Origin: Adineta ricciae | Taxonomy: Eukaryota; Rotifera; Eurotatoria; Adinetida; Adinetidae | Length of the DNA stretch: 64,000 bases | Direction of reading: 5' to 3' | Assembly: GCA_905250025.1 (NCBI GenBank) | Contig: CAJNOJ010000223.1 | Location: 108,134-172,133 of the forward strand | Part shown: piece after piece, positions 10,063 through 20,526 of the stretch | Layout of the letters: each line of letters starts with the position of its first letter | Position numbering within the stretch: the stretch's first letter is position 1 | Translations under genes and position numbers: made by a program | The notes under the pieces: model-generated | What the model was told of the DNA's origin: nothing | What the model saw: only the letters and a program-made list of their open reading frames with translations | The model's database searches: none

Positions 10063-13000
10063 TTAGGAAACAAGAACTTCTCGTTCTTGCATGTATAATT
10101 GTTGAGTTTGTTTAATCGCATCCAGTTGTTCATTAATAACACTATCTTTACTGAGATTTTTTATCAGTTTGTAGACATCTGTGAGGTTCATTGGTTTCCG
10201 AGCTGAGATTGATAATGCCCAAAATTTTTCGTATTCCTTTCGAAACGTTTTCAATTCTTCGTAGAGAAAAAGATTTGGCGTAGTTTGTTGCTGTTGTTTT
10301 TGGCTAAGAATACTCTTTTCTTCTTCCATGATACGGTTTAAATTTGCAAGAAGTGGATCATTTTCCTTCGAAATTCGACTCAGATATCGAAAGAAATCGA
10401 CCAGACCGATTGTCCATTGTTGTAACAAACTAACATTCGTTTTCATGTCGTTTATTGATTGTTTTCTCTTTTCCATCGTTGTTTCATACTTCAGTACATA
10501 ATTGACTTTCAAATGTTGTGCTGCTGAGCATTGACATCTACTGCATTGATCTAGGACGACATGTGGATCGTCCGGTACGACCCAGAAGTCTTCACAAAGA
10601 ACGGGAACCGATGGACAATTAAGACATAGATGGATATTTCTTTGCACAGCGGATGGATGTAATCGAATGAATGTCTTCGATTGAGCTTTGTCTATTAATA
10701 AGACATTTCGAATATTATTTCGGATGGTTTCTAATGTTGGACGAATGAGTTTATTGATTTGCCATTGAGCATTTTCGATCGATTGCCAGCTTTGTCGTTC
10801 ACATGGTTTTAAATCTTTACAGATATATTGTAAGAGATGAGAGGTTTCTTTTACGGATGTTTCCCAACTTCGTAGATATTCTTCTTTTTGGTAAACATCG
10901 AATTGCAGACCGTTTTCTCGTGCAATGAGATATCGAAAGGCTTCATTGTCGAAACAGAATGTGTTCGACTTTTTGAAAACGATATTTTTTATGCCGTTCG
11001 AATGCAGCATTCGCTTCAACAACGGCGCAGTACTACCCGGAGCGAAAAATGTCGCTCGAGTATGAGTAAAACAGAAGATGACATTATTACGAATCTTTTC
11101 ACCAAAGAAGCTCATCAACTGCGTAAAATACGATCGGTAAATCACATTCAATCGTGATTCATTCGGTTTCAAAACGATACAAATTGCATTGATATACTGA
11201 TAATTATTAATACATGATAGAATATGTTGCATCATCAGATCATCTTGATTCAACCCGCGCGCATCACCCATTCCCGGCGTGTCGATCAATCGAATGTTAA
11301 GTTGTGCACTGATCGGTATGACGTACGATTTGCATTGTCGCGTGACTGACTGACCTGGATTACGATGATCTTCGTTGGCATCGATACCGCCTAGTTCCAC
11401 GACGTGCTCGTCGAATTGGTCGCCAACGGCGAGAGGAAATGAAACGGGAATGGCGGTAACAGGTTTCTCTGCACATGCCTTCTCGAACGATTCGAATTTC
11501 AAATAGTTGATCAGTGCATTGACAAAAGTCGATTTTCCGACGCCTACTTCACCTAATAGAAGAATATTTACGTGTTTATTCGTCGATACATTCGTTGGAT
11601 CGAGTCGGAATCGTTTTCGTGATGATGATTTTCCAGATGAATCCTCCCATAAACTTTTTCGTGGTCCAATCGTTTCGTTTAACGAGATGATTTTCAATTT
11701 CGATGGTTGAGTCGAACAAAATGAAAAATCAGCAAAGACTAGATTACTTGTTTTCTCTCCGTTGAATAAATTATCGAGATGTTTGTTCCATTCGCCGAGA
11801 TATTCACGTTTTAAATCGTCATCGAAACAAAATATGCGTTTGCCTGGTCGTTTTCTCATCAATTCTTCTTCGATCAGATCGAGATTCTCACTCTCGCTTA
11901 GAGCCAGTTCTTTAACGTTCCAATATTCGATATTTCGTTGTTTTAATTCATTGACTAATTGAACTTTTTCAACGAAGTTTTCGCGTTGTTCGATGATATT
12001 CCGACATTCTCTTAACAAAGCTTTTGCTTCATGGTCAACTAATGAATCTTGCATTTGGTTCTGTTTGATAGTTCCACAACGAATGGCTAAAAGTGTCGCA
12101 CGAAGTCGATTCATTTTCGTCGGGTATGATTGATTAATTTTCACTTGCCGTTGCTGAAGTTCTTCATACGCTTGTTTAAAATACGTCAAGACCGATTGTT
12201 CTTTTGCAGATGGTAATGACATATGTAACTCTTTTCGTACGGTTGATAATTCATAAAAATACAATTCAGTTTCGTTGATTAAACCTTTGTTTAAAGGAAC
12301 AAATACGCCTTTTTCCGTCGAAAACCACGGACAGAGCGTTCGTATAGGTCGAAGTGTATATTTCATTGGAGGGTATTGATAAGCATTCGTTCGAATCTGA
12401 GGGATTTTCTGACAAATATCTTGTAGTTTTGTTAGATTGACGATCTCCGGAATGTTTGAAAAGACTTTCACATCGGTGAATTGTTCATATAAAGGTTTTT
12501 CGTTCGTCTTAACGGAAAACGTATTTCTTACTAATTGTGCTTGAATTCTTTCCAAAAGTTCATCAAGGGCAGTGACGTTGTCCGGTGCTAATTGCAGAAA
12601 AACGACCACATGAATGCCGTATTGAATTTCCGTTATTACGTGAGTAGCGTCCATGTTTGCACTGAGAATATTAGGATTATCTTTGGCTTTTTCGACGAAT
12701 TGATTTGCGGCAAGATAACTATGTTTGGTTTTCTGATGGAAAAAGAAATATCGAGTGTATTCGTTGTTTGTAAACGGATAATTTTGTAATAACGACGTTC
12801 CTTTTGATTTTGTCAAATTCAAATACATACTCAAATACAGCTCCTTGTCGATTCCGATCATTTCCAGAAGATCTCGGGCTTTAAGTCGACCGCTTGTTAC
12901 AACAACAGGATTCACTTCGTTTCGTAGTGAAATTAATCGACGAGAAATGTACAATGGCGAACCTGACAATAATTGATCTTTTGTTGCATCGTATAATGAT

Positions 13001-13128
13001 CCAATGGCACCAGATGGATCGATAGCTAAACGCTGAATTCCTTGATCTAATGGAAATACTTGAGAATTACTCAAATATTTTCCGGATCGTTGCGATATGG
13101 GTTCAGTGCGAGAATTAGCACCACCCAT
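10063..13128 (-). CDS. Large P-loop GTPase with Cys-rich C-terminal motif, copy A
   Basis: Single-exon gene of 1021 residues. It starts MGGANS, which fits the N-myristoylation consensus (Gly2, small residue at 6). The N-terminal half (to about 440) is a helical/mixed region of no family I recognise. The G domain starts near 520: Walker A GEVGVGKST at 526-534, then Walker B/G3 as IDTPGMGDARG and a following VFCFTHTR segment at the G4 position. These features resemble the AIG1/septin-like TRAFAC GTPases rather than dynamins. Near residues 830-870 is a zinc-finger-like group of Cys and His (CLNCP...C...CSRCQCS...H). A coiled-coil-prone, Gln/Lys-rich tail ends the chain. A membrane-associated GTPase, perhaps in defence or vesicle biology, is an inference only. 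Confidence 0.85.
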   Translation of the reverse strand: MGGANSRTEPISQRSGKYLSNSQVFPLDQGIQRLAIDPSGAIGSLYDATKDQLLSGSPLYISRRLISLRNEVNPVVVTSGRLKARDLLEMIGIDKELYLSMYLNLTKSKGTSLLQNYPFTNNEYTRYFFFHQKTKHSYLAANQFVEKAKDNPNILSANMDATHVITEIQYGIHVVVFLQLAPDNVTALDELLERIQAQLVRNTFSVKTNEKPLYEQFTDVKVFSNIPEIVNLTKLQDICQKIPQIRTNAYQYPPMKYTLRPIRTLCPWFSTEKGVFVPLNKGLINETELYFYELSTVRKELHMSLPSAKEQSVLTYFKQAYEELQQRQVKINQSYPTKMNRLRATLLAIRCGTIKQNQMQDSLVDHEAKALLRECRNIIEQRENFVEKVQLVNELKQRNIEYWNVKELALSESENLDLIEEELMRKRPGKRIFCFDDDLKREYLGEWNKHLDNLFNGEKTSNLVFADFSFCSTQPSKLKIISLNETIGPRKSLWEDSSGKSSSRKRFRLDPTNVSTNKHVNILLLGEVGVGKSTFVNALINYLKFESFEKACAEKPVTAIPVSFPLAVGDQFDEHVVELGGIDANEDHRNPGQSVTRQCKSYVIPISAQLNIRLIDTPGMGDARGLNQDDLMMQHILSCINNYQYINAICIVLKPNESRLNVIYRSYFTQLMSFFGEKIRNNVIFCFTHTRATFFAPGSTAPLLKRMLHSNGIKNIVFKKSNTFCFDNEAFRYLIARENGLQFDVYQKEEYLRSWETSVKETSHLLQYICKDLKPCERQSWQSIENAQWQINKLIRPTLETIRNNIRNVLLIDKAQSKTFIRLHPSAVQRNIHLCLNCPSVPVLCEDFWVVPDDPHVVLDQCSRCQCSAAQHLKVNYVLKYETTMEKRKQSINDMKTNVSLLQQWTIGLVDFFRYLSRISKENDPLLANLNRIMEEEKSILSQKQQQQTTPNLFLYEELKTFRKEYEKFWALSISARKPMNLTDVYKLIKNLSKDSVINEQLDAIKQTQQLYMQEREVLVS

Positions 13129-13467
13129 TGTTGCAACTCTCTGATCGAATTCAAAAGCTTACTTGAGAACGAATGAATAAAGGATTAAAATTGCGTTTGG
13201 ACGTGTCGATTTCTTTCTTTTTTTCTTTATTAAATAATCTGATTTTTTTTTTCTTTCTCGGCACTTTATTTTTTAAAACAAACAGAAGCCTGTAAATATA
13301 TTTACACATCTTAATCTCATTTTATAGGCGAAGAAAGAGAATCGCGGCAACGAAGTTTCTTTTTCAACTTAACACCCACCAGGATGGTAAATAATACTTG
13401 CACAGTTTTACCTTCACCACACGAGCATTACGTTTACTTTTCTCTACTTTAATTTAATACAAAACGA
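13129..13467. other. Spacer between GTPase and permease relic, copy A
   Basis: AT-rich, with T/C tracts just upstream of the GTPase gene; likely the promoter and 5' UTR of that gene. It is conserved in B (52799-53135). No coding signal. Confidence 0.5.
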
Positions 13468-14486
13468 TTATTCTACACATGATATGGGTGGTCCAATGAA
13501 ACGTTGTTTTCCCCAAACGATGTACCATACAATGCTGATACCAGCAAAGAAAACGAAGATTGCACTGACAAAGTTCATCGTTGAAACTGACACAGGTATT
13601 GCCGTTGGCATCGAAAATATCACCATAGCCAAGGGAATACAAACGATGGTGATCAAATTAATTACATAGCCGAGTTTGCCCAGGTGAAAAGGGGCATTGT
13701 GAACTAAATGATGCCCGCGAACGAGTAGTATGAGAATCGGTGGTCCATAGGATGTCGAAAGACATATGGTCGTAACACCTGTGAATGCGTTGAATGCAGC
13801 CGATGAATAGAAATAAATAAGACCAAGAAGACCTTGAAAAATTATAGAAAATAATAGAGGATTAAGGGAAATATTATATTATTTATTAAATTTAGACCAA
13901 AATTGGGCGACGGATACTGTATTATCTCGGCTAAATGCGTAGAGGCATCGAGATGTAGCCGTCAGAGAACTTACTGAAGCAAAAAATTGGACACCAAAGA
14001 TTAAGCACATAAGATCGAACCAGTTGATTGAGTAAATATGTAAGCAATTGGTTGACCCGTTGGTATGGAAAGTAGTTTATTAACATTAGACATAACGAAG
14101 AGAAGAGGAATGAGATAAATAATACCAATCATTCCAGCAGCAATAACGGAATATACAATTGCTTTCGGCACTTCGGGCTCTGGATTTTGAACCTGTTCAC
14201 ACATCGATGGTATCATACCATAACCTGTGAGAGTGAATGCAGATGGTAGCAATCCTACGAAAAATGACCATACTGGAGGCCAACTAGATCTCTTGTAGAC
14301 TCAAATTCGATAAAAACAAAGGACGCACTTCTTCTTCCTCCTTTTGTTGTTGCGAGTAGATGAGTAGAGTAACAGATATGATCACAACGGCTGCGCCTGC
14401 CAATAAATAGAGATGACATTGACATAATCTAAGTATTTTGCTACGAATATATTGACAACTAAAGCAATAAATAATAGAAGCCAGTG
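13468..14486 (-). pseudogene. Amino-acid/choline permease (APC superfamily) pseudogene, copy A
   Basis: Minus-strand remnant of a multi-pass transporter resembling fungal GABA/choline-type APC permeases. Recognisable parts are LPSAFTLTGYGMIPSMCEQV, EVPKAIVYSVIAAGMIGIIY, a segment with SSAAFNAFTGVTTICLSTSYG, and a final pair of helices ending near 13478. An intron of about 75 nt lies near 13835-13905. Near 14003 a one-base deletion relative to copy B shifts the frame (a stop follows in A). The 5' third of the gene is absent: sequence shared with copy B stops at about 14486 and transposon sequence begins about 10 nt further. The gene cannot make a full transporter. Fungal-type sequence suggests old horizontal acquisition. 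Confidence 0.75.
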
Positions 14487-14495
14487 GGAACCGGC

Positions 14496-14603
14496 AAGTT
14501 AAGCACGGAATAATCAGCACGTGAAAGTTCATCACGTGGACTGATGAGCACAAGAACAGTTCAGCACTGGAAAGTTAAGCACATCATTCAATCAGCACGA
14601 ATA
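14496..14603 (+). repeat. Left terminal inverted repeat of the MULE
   Basis: Starts AAGTTAAGCACGGAATAATC and ends CAGCACGAATA. The motif GTTAAGCAC occurs twice, near both ends of the repeat, and AGCAC occurs several more times. Such repeated subterminal motifs are often transposase-binding sites. Confidence 0.9.
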
Positions 14604-14766
14604 CTATGATGAAAAGACTGAATAATATTTTTTCTAATTATTAATAAAATAAGAAGATCAAATTGTATCACGTTAGATGATGACACAGTGAGAATGAGCC
14701 AATTAATTCTTGTACCTATAATTACACTGCAAGACAACTGTTCTGTTATTCTTTCATTTTCATAAT

Positions 14767-16390
14767 ATGGCAACAATTTCAAATAACGGTACAACGAAAA
14801 ATAAGCCACGTCTTGATCTTGGTGGCTATTCTTACATTAAAGATCGCTCTTCGGATGAGAAAACCTATTGGCGTTGTATAAAGTACTCCTTGGACCGCTG
14901 TCGCTCTCGTCTTCATACCTGTATTTTAACCAATGCTATTAAGAAATCACCAACTAAACACACATGTAAAGTCGATGGCACAACACTTCAACTTCGAATT
15001 TTCAATGAGCACATTGCTCATCGCGCTGTTAGTACTCAAGAAACACCTGACACCATCATCTCGAATTGTTATAAAGCTACTGATGAATAATGTGTATTTT
15101 CTAGCAGATCATTTTGTTTATTATTACTATAGGTATGTCAGATCCATCGATTGCTCGTTTACCAGTACGTGACAATATTAAACGTCGAATAAGACTTTTG
15201 CGACAGAATAATCAAATGGTGAAAGAACCAAATGATCCAAACTTTGCTTCTGTTCCTATTCCATTGACCAAAACTATACGTAACGATCAGTTTCTTCGTT
15301 GTGATACAGGACCAGGTAAATTGATTACTAATTGATACTAGATCATTCCTTCATAAATCTATCATCTTTCAATCAAGGAGAGGACAGAATCCTAATCTTC
15401 GCAAGTGATGAACAAGTCGATATTTTACAAGATACCGAAGAATACCTTGTTGACGGAACATTCAACGTCGTGCCTGAAATATTCTATCAATTATTTATCA
15501 TTCATGATTTATTTCGTGATCATGTCGTTCCATTAGTTTATGCTTTATTACGTCGAAAAAATGCGGAAACATATCGACGCCTTATCACTGAAATACTGAA
15601 CATCGCTCCTCGTTGGTCTCCAGACACTATCATGCTCGACTTTGAACAAGCTTCAATGGGTGCTTTTCGAACAGCTTTTCCTAATGTCTTATTATCTGGA
15701 TGTTATTTCCATCGGCGACAAAGCATACATCGAAAACTACAGGTAAAGAAGTTCGTGGTGACTTAGTATTCAAGAGTATTTATTTTTCATTTCTATCGAT
15801 TTAGGAACTGGGATATCAGAATCAGTATCAAACAGATCCAATATTTTCACATAACATCCACAAGATAGCTGCCTTGACATTCTTAGAAACAAACTCTGTC
15901 ATCAACGGATTTGAACGTTTATCAATAGATCTTGGTGACGGTTACGAAGATATATTGGATTATTTCGAAGGAATATATATCGGTAGGTAATACTTTTCTT
16001 CCACGATAATCGTCTTTAACATATTATATTTTAGGAAGGCTTCGACCAAATCGCGCTCGAAGAAAGCCCATGTTCGAAATCAGTTTCTGGAATATGAATA
16101 GAAGAACCACTCAGTCCTCGATGCGAACAAATAATTCTGCCGAAGCCTATCATCGAAGAATTGGTTCGGTATTTCAATGTGCTCATCCAACACTATGGGT
16201 TTTTCTCCAGAAGTTAATTGATGAAGAAAACGGTATCCATGCATATATTTTACACATTTGTGCTGGTCAAACACCAAAAAAGAAAAAAGGAAATAAACGA
16301 CTCGAAAGACGATTATTGAATCTTGTAACCAATCCTCACGGAGATGTCTTAGTTCAACTTGACTCAGTCACGTACAATATATCATTGTAA
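14767..16390 (+). CDS. MULE transposase (FLYWCH finger plus DDE core), multi-exon, possibly disabled
   Basis: Exons as read: 14767-15090 (FLYWCH-like: GGYSYIKDRSS...WRC...C...H motif), about 15133-15315 (SDPSIARLPVRDNI), 15379-15741 (core with LVDGTFNVVP, first catalytic Asp, and MLDFEQASMGAFRTAFP, second Asp region, then CYFHRRQSIHRK), about 15805-15990 and about 16035-16390 (RTNNSAEAYHRR, the usual C-terminal MULE motif). Introns are short GT-AG types, e.g. GTAAAT...TCAAG and GTAGGT...TTTTAG. The first exon runs into a TAA (15088-15090) before any clear donor, so either a splice site is missed or the copy carries a nonsense change. The low TIR divergence suggests recent activity. Confidence 0.75.
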
Positions 16391-16452
16391 TACCCAACCA
16401 ATTAGTTTTTTTCAAAATAAATTCGAAAAAAAAAATTATTGAATACACTTAA

Positions 16453-16561
16453 TATTCGTGCTAATTGAATGATGTGCTTAACTTTCCAATGCTGAACTGT
16501 TCTTGTGCTCGTCAGTCCACGTGATGAACTTTCACGTGCTGATTATTCCGTGCTTAACTTT
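16453..16561 (-). repeat. Right terminal inverted repeat of the MULE
   Basis: Reverse complement of the left repeat with a few mismatches (for example CGTCAG against CATCAG and TAATTG against TGATTG). It ends CCGTGCTTAACTT at 16561. Confidence 0.9.
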
Positions 16562-16935
16562 CATTTATCCATCACTTCTATAGACAATATCTTTTTTGAG
16601 AGTTATATAAGTTTTTCCAACGTAATATGTCATTTTTTTATTTATATAAGCTACATCATAAATATTTATGAGCAGCATATGACTCAATGGATAACAAAAA
16701 ATATTATCATAAAACAAAATAACCGCTGGACACTTACGCCCTCTGTTGACAGAGATTAAAAGAAAACTGCCGAATAATTGTCCGAGAATTGAAAATTTTT
16801 TGAAAAATTCCAACTCAAATTTTCTAGTGTTGTGCTGAATTTTCATTAAAATCCCCCTTATGTATCTTTAAAATACCAAATATCTTTCATTATCATTAAG
16901 ATCATTCATTCGATCAGTACATAAGCTTATATTGG
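16562..16935. other. Unassigned accessory sequence right of the MULE
   Basis: AT-rich sequence present only in copy A. It does not continue the permease gene seen in copy B beyond the corresponding point. It contains an ORF on each strand (16505-16759 plus, 16565-16846 minus) with no recognisable motif. No gene is called. Confidence 0.4.
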
Positions 16936-17530
16936 CGATGCCACTTAACGAAGACGACGATGCCATTGAAAGAGAAATCGATGCATTACCACAAGTAAGT
17001 CTTATATACTTGTAATAGTTATAAAAATATTCTCTTTGTTGCATAGTTGTGGGACGATTGTACAAGTTTTTTCTAAAACAATCGGTCTGTTTCATTCGTT
17101 AACCGACGATGAAATAAAGGAAATTTCGATGAATTGTTCGGAAATAAGTTTCAAGGAAAACGAATTTGTTATAAATCAAGGTCAAAAAGAGAAAACAGTT
17201 TATTTTGTTAAAACTGGTAAGTGCTAGCTCACTATTCATTTCTTTCAAAAATTGAATCTTTTTCTTTCCATATTCACAGGTTCGGTGATATTTAAATCTA
17301 CGAATAGTGAAATATCTAGTTCTTTCATTCAAGTATTACGTGCAGGTGAATATTTCGGTATCAAAGGTTTATTTTTAAATCAAAATCAACATGGTCTTTC
17401 GGTACAAGCATTGGAAAATACCAATTTGTATTGTATGAATGGTGACAAATTTGAAAAGTATCTTGTACCAGTTTTGGTTAGATTCAAGTTCATCCATGAA
17501 CAATACGAATTATTGTTGAATTCGATGTAA
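16936..17530 (+). CDS. Degenerate cyclic-nucleotide-binding-like protein
   Basis: Three putative plus-strand exons. An acidic first exon starts MPLNEDDDAIE (about 16936-16992). The second runs to the GTAAGTGC donor near 17218 and carries the CNB-type beta roll start (LTDDEIKEISMNCSEISFKE, then VYFVKTG). The third runs from about 17280 to 17530 (SVIFKST..., YFGIKGLF..., stop TAA). The order and spacing match a cAMP-binding domain. However, the phosphate-binding cassette is altered: the usual Glu after FG and the following Arg-Ala are not present, so nucleotide binding is doubtful. The exon 1-2 junction does not keep frame in my hands, so exon 1 may be wrong or the gene may be decayed. Present only in copy A. 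Confidence 0.5.
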
Positions 17531-17864
17531 TTTCAACATGTTATTCAAAACAAAACAAATGTTTTTCTTTTGTTTTTCCAGATGAAAAGTTTTTTGTTGT
17601 TTCTCGAAATAAAAAAAACTCATTTTGACAAGAATAAATTTGCTTTTTCGTATTGTTGCAACGCATATTTACTTCATAAAGAAAAACAGATATTTAATTC
17701 AGATTGATCTTTATTTCTTTGTTGATGAACAGATTTCCAACCAAAAAATGGTTATCCTAATTCCCTTTTCTGGAAGAAAGGGTTATAGCGACATAATACA
17801 GTCGTGAAAATGCAAAAAGTTTGTTTGTTTGCATAATCCAATCAGATTGCAGCATATTACAAAT
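17531..17864. other. Spacer after the CNB-like gene
   Basis: AT-rich sequence with several A/T runs, found only in copy A. I see nothing coding or repetitive. Confidence 0.4.
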
Positions 17865-17891
17865 CAATGAAATTTATCTATAATCATCAAA

Positions 17892-18200
17892 GATTGACCA
17901 TTGATGAAATAACCGAGGTCGAGGATTACGAATCTGAGGTTACTTTTTCGAAATTCCAATTACCTAATTAGCTAATTATTAATTAAAGAATGAAAATCTT
18001 TTTGGTTGCCGAGTAAGGGTTGACCGAAGGGTAACCAAGGTCGAGGATCTCGAATCCGATGTCAGTTTTTAGAGACTTCAAACAGCCAATTAGTTAATTA
18101 CTAATTAGGCAATGAAAAATTTTTTCGTTGTTGAGTAAGACTCGACCGAAGGGTAATCGGGGTCGAAGATGTCGAATCTGGTGTTAGTTTTTCTGTAGAA
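17892..18200. repeat. Three-unit imperfect tandem repeat, period about 120-126 bp
   Basis: Units begin near 17892, 18017 and 18139. Each contains a core like GACCGAAGGGTAACCAAGGTCGAGGAT, then TCGAATC, then an AT-rich stretch with CAATTA...TAATTA, then AATGAAAAT and TTGTTGAGTAAG. Units differ by substitutions and small indels. Present only in the accessory block of copy A. Function unknown. Confidence 0.7.
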
Positions 18201-18400
18201 AAATTCTGTTCTGTTTTTTCAGAAAAACTACGATTTTTTGCAAGGAAGATTTTTTGTGGGCGATAGTGTTTGAAGCAGCAATATGTAGAATAAAACGAAA
18301 TAGCTGATTAACGTCCGCCTGCTGGATACTCATACTCATCAGCATATTGATAACATTACTGAAGGGAATTTAAGCTAGATGAAAGAATGAAAGTTGGACA

Positions 18401-18721
18401 TGTAACGGCTAGCCGCGAGTGGCCGACCGGAGGTAGACCGACAAGCGACCATGAGTTTGTTTGGGTGGCCTAGAAGAGATAAGATAAGTGTAAGTAAATT
18501 GATGTTTGATTGTAAATAGTGGGAAGAGAGTAGATTAGTAAATCTTTAGAAACAGTGTTCCTTTTGCTCACGTCTTTGGACAAATGAATGGAAAGCAGTT
18601 TGACATGAATAAAGTAGAAAAGGATTAAAAGAAAAGAATGTGCATAAAAATGGCTTTAATTCGAAGCGGATTAGAGTGAGATATACGTTAGAGTTTTTAT
18701 CTGAGTCTTGTAATTCTTTCA
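18401..18721 (+). mobile_element. Candidate solo LTR
   Basis: A 321-bp segment starting TGTAACGGCTAGCC and ending TTCTTTCA, giving the TG...CA ends of retroviral-type LTRs. It contains an AATAAA-like signal (GAATAAAG near 18609). The 5-bp flanks are GGACA and GAACA, a near-match target duplication with one difference. No internal retroelement sequence is adjacent. This is a suggestion from end structure only, since no second copy is in the window. Confidence 0.3.
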
Positions 18722-18772
18722 GAACAGGGTCAGCGAATTCAACAGATGAGCGCTACTTGTTATTATTCTCTT

Positions 18773-20516
18773 TCAATACTCATTCTTATGTTTGACATAG
18801 TCAGCTAATGGAAAAGATTGTTGAATCGTACGTATAATTTCATAAGAAGGTTCTGATGTTCGCAGTTTTCCAATTCGTAAGCAATTATCTCTTGCTTGTG
18901 GATGATTTTGTTGCACTATTGTTAATAAAATATGTTTGTCAATAGCAAGTTCCACTAGAGACGAAAGATGAATTTGACAAAGAAATTGTTCAGCATAATC
19001 CATATGAATATCATACAAAATAAGTGTAGTTAAATGATGAAAACCAATGAGATTGATGTTCAATGTGGTTTCTTTCGCTTTCTGTTCTTGTTCGAGTTCG
19101 TTTCTTATTTCCAGTGTTCTCAATCGAGGTAAAGCCTGAGCAAGGCGTTGAAAGAAAATATTTTCGAATGGTAACACATCATCAAAAAGTAGCAAAGTTG
19201 TAACATTTGAGAATGAACCATTAAACAATGGAAATCGATTAGAAACAAAATCGAGGCGAGTACCAATAAATGGCAATGAATAGATTTGACATTGTCCATA
19301 ATTATTCTTGAAACTATCATATGAACAAATAAATGGTTGTTGTCTTAGAAAACTTTGATGAGTTTCATTGATTATTTCATGAGAAACATTTTTTAAAATT
19401 GAACGAATATGAAATTTGAATTGATGTAGACAATACATGTACGAAAGTAAATCTTTTTCCAAAACACATTCATCAATAAAATAATTGGGTTTTATACCAT
19501 CATCTCCTATAGCTAACAATAATGTTAAATCTTCAATATTTGATAAACATCGTAGAAGAGAAAAACACGCTTGATAACCTATTAAGTTTTTATAAATGGT
19601 TACTTTCATTTGTTTCAAATTAGGACATGAAATCTAAATGAATAACTCTGTTAAGATACTAAATCAACTTGATTATCACTTACCAATTGTAGATCAGATG
19701 TTAAAATAGGTTCGTATGAAAAACAACTTCCGATAGTTACCGTAAATGATCGAAGTTGTGAACCGAGCTCCAGTAAAAGATGAATGCATTGCTCAAGATC
19801 CAATAAAGACATTCGAATGTCCGTTAGTCGAGGTACTTCCCTGAAGCGTCTTTCACCTTTACGAAAACACATGCTCAAACAACAATTATCATCAAGTTGA
19901 AATGATTGAATCGAACGCATCATTGTCGAGTAACATAATTCATTTATCTGCTCACTAACAAGAGATGAAGGAAATAGAAACCATTGAAGAACAATTGTAT
20001 AAAGAGGTCGTTTCCGCCATTCAAGATCAGACATTAGATGGTTTCCTAAAAAGTTCATTAATATAAAATATTGTTGCAATTATACTTATTCAAAACAGAA
20101 ATACGAACGCCATAAATTACCTATCGTATATTGTGCACCGGTTTTAGGACACTTAGCACAAAGTCTAACTTTCAAATGTGTCAAATTTGGAAGAACTCCA
20201 TTGTAATTATTTTGAAGAAATTTATGAAGAGACTTAATATGATGAACATGAATTGTTAATGATTGAATTTGATCATATATACGAAGTATAATATGGGAAT
20301 AGAATCGATTCACAAATAACGACGAATTTTTCCCTTCAAGATAATCAATCACGAAATCAATTGAATGACATTTGTTGAAGGTAAGTTGTTCCAATCGACG
20401 ATTACCAATATCGATCATAGAGCACAGAAAGGATATTTGAGATTTACCTTTCTCCACAATAGCTAATATTAATTCATCAGGTAAATCAAGTAATTTAACA
20501 TTATCTATCATGAAAA
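18773..20516 (-). CDS. F-box-like/leucine-rich-repeat protein (bdelloid-type)
   Basis: Three exons on the minus strand: first from the start near 20510 (MIDNVKLLDLPDELILAI) to about 20120, second about 20045-19687, third about 19632-18773. Introns are about 50-80 nt. The N-terminus LLDLPDELILAI is the start of an F-box-like motif. The rest is an irregular leucine-rich array (LTHLKVRLC, LTDIRMSLLDLE, LTTLILYDIHMDY). Such proteins usually act as substrate adaptors in SCF ubiquitin ligases and are greatly expanded in bdelloids. The first helix of the F-box is recognisable but the rest is poor, so adaptor function is uncertain. Present only in the copy A accessory block. Confidence 0.6.
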
Positions 20517-20526
20517 AGAAAAGCAT

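Larger units (their letters stand above)
14496..16561 (+). mobile_element. Mutator-like (MULE) DNA transposon
   Basis: Element of about 2.07 kb bounded by inverted repeats of about 108 bp (14496-14603 and 16453-16561) that differ at only a few positions. Inside is a plus-strand transposase gene with an N-terminal FLYWCH-type zinc finger and a MULE-type DDE core. It sits inside the permease relic of copy A and is absent from copy B. The outer flanks (CAGTGGGAACCGGC on the left, TCATTTATCC on the right) do not form an 8-11 bp target duplication. One side has therefore probably been rearranged after insertion, in line with the absence of the expected permease 5' end to the right of the element. 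Confidence 0.85.

Noticed and set aside
11507-11962. Plus-strand ORFs inside the large GTPase gene, repeated in B (51177-51632)
   Set aside because: They are antisense shadows of a well-supported coding frame; their conservation follows from the opposite strand.
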